64,000 nt of DNA from G965218495 sp965262785 (lineage in GTDB: Bacteria; Bacteroidota; Rhodothermia; Rhodothermales; Bin80). Both the position numbers and the translations under genes were made by a program. Shown in pieces: positions 63,865 to 64,000 of the stretch. The DNA is taken from NCBI GenBank assembly GCA_965262785.1, contig OZ253559.1, positions 1,736,001 to 1,800,000 of the forward strand, read 5' to 3'. Within the stretch, counting starts at the first letter, position 1; the number at the start of each line of letters is the position of its first letter. The notes below the pieces were generated by a model that saw nothing but the letters and a program-made list of their open reading frames with translations, searched no databases and was not told where the DNA came from.

Positions 63865-64000
63865 GTTGCTTGCTCTTCTTAGGGGCGCCGCACTGGCGCG
63901 AGAGTGACAGCACTAAAATACGACCCGCCAGTCGTAAAGATCCCCGAATCTAGCCACAGAACACTAACGTTGTGCAATGACGACACTCTCTGAGTCCGCA

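Noticed and set aside
1..64000. CRISPR array or ribosomal RNA operon
   Set aside because: I found no regularly spaced repeats with unique spacers and no rRNA-like sequence. The only short tandem repeats are IS21 end repeats.

Overview
The window reads as a chromosomal segment of a Bacteroidota/Rhodothermota-like Gram-negative bacterium. The evidence is the pairing of CarboxypepD_reg-like and DUF5686 outer-membrane proteins (three paralogues), an S46 dipeptidyl-peptidase locus, 6-bladed beta-propeller proteins, a TlpA-like lipoprotein, a sulfatase next to a sialate O-acetylesterase-like lipoprotein, a TamB-like giant protein and a diderm envelope set (DegP-like protease, PpiD/SurA-like foldase, DapF). 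Base composition looks moderately GC-rich. Shine-Dalgarno sequences are weak or absent at many starts, as is common in this group. The lineage call is an inference from gene content only.

Layout. 1-15 kb is mostly ordinary chromosome: malQ, a GNAT acetyltransferase, a TlpA-like lipoprotein, a gene-poor decayed stretch (about 4.05-5.7 kb), a YaaW/UPF0174 protein, a small outer-membrane barrel, a membrane protein, a YdbS/YdbT-like PH-domain pair, an SDR protein, msrB, tRNA-Leu(UAG) and two overlapping S46 genes. The second S46 gene is intact. The first lacks the helical cap and two catalytic residues. 14.8-17.8 kb holds an ORF-less group II intron next to an IS1634-family element. 18.5-26.2 kb encodes a patatin-like lipase overlapping a barrel-only DUF5686 paralogue, followed by two full-length DUF5686 proteins. 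26.3-39.9 kb is an IS-dominated island. An IS21-family element there has its istB split exactly by a two-gene IS256-family element (8-bp target duplication). A second IS21-family element sits between two beta-propeller gene fragments. An IS5-like element carries an in-frame amber codon in its transposase (4-bp duplication). A possible relaxase relic follows.

40-64 kb is ordinary housekeeping sequence again: DUF488 protein, polyprenol/dolichol-kinase-like protein, RluA-type pseudouridine synthase, AlkA-type glycosylase, TamB, sialate O-acetylesterase, sulfatase, aroB, UPF0210 and ACT-domain (UPF0237) proteins with a DegP protease, fumC, panC, a WG-repeat protein, PhoH, dapF, a PpiD-like foldase, rpmA and rplU.

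The two most unusual items are the IS256-family element, which encodes a second transposase-like protein with all three acidic catalytic positions replaced just upstream of and overlapping the active transposase, and the cap-less S46 pseudopeptidase translationally overlapped with a DPP7-type S46 peptidase.
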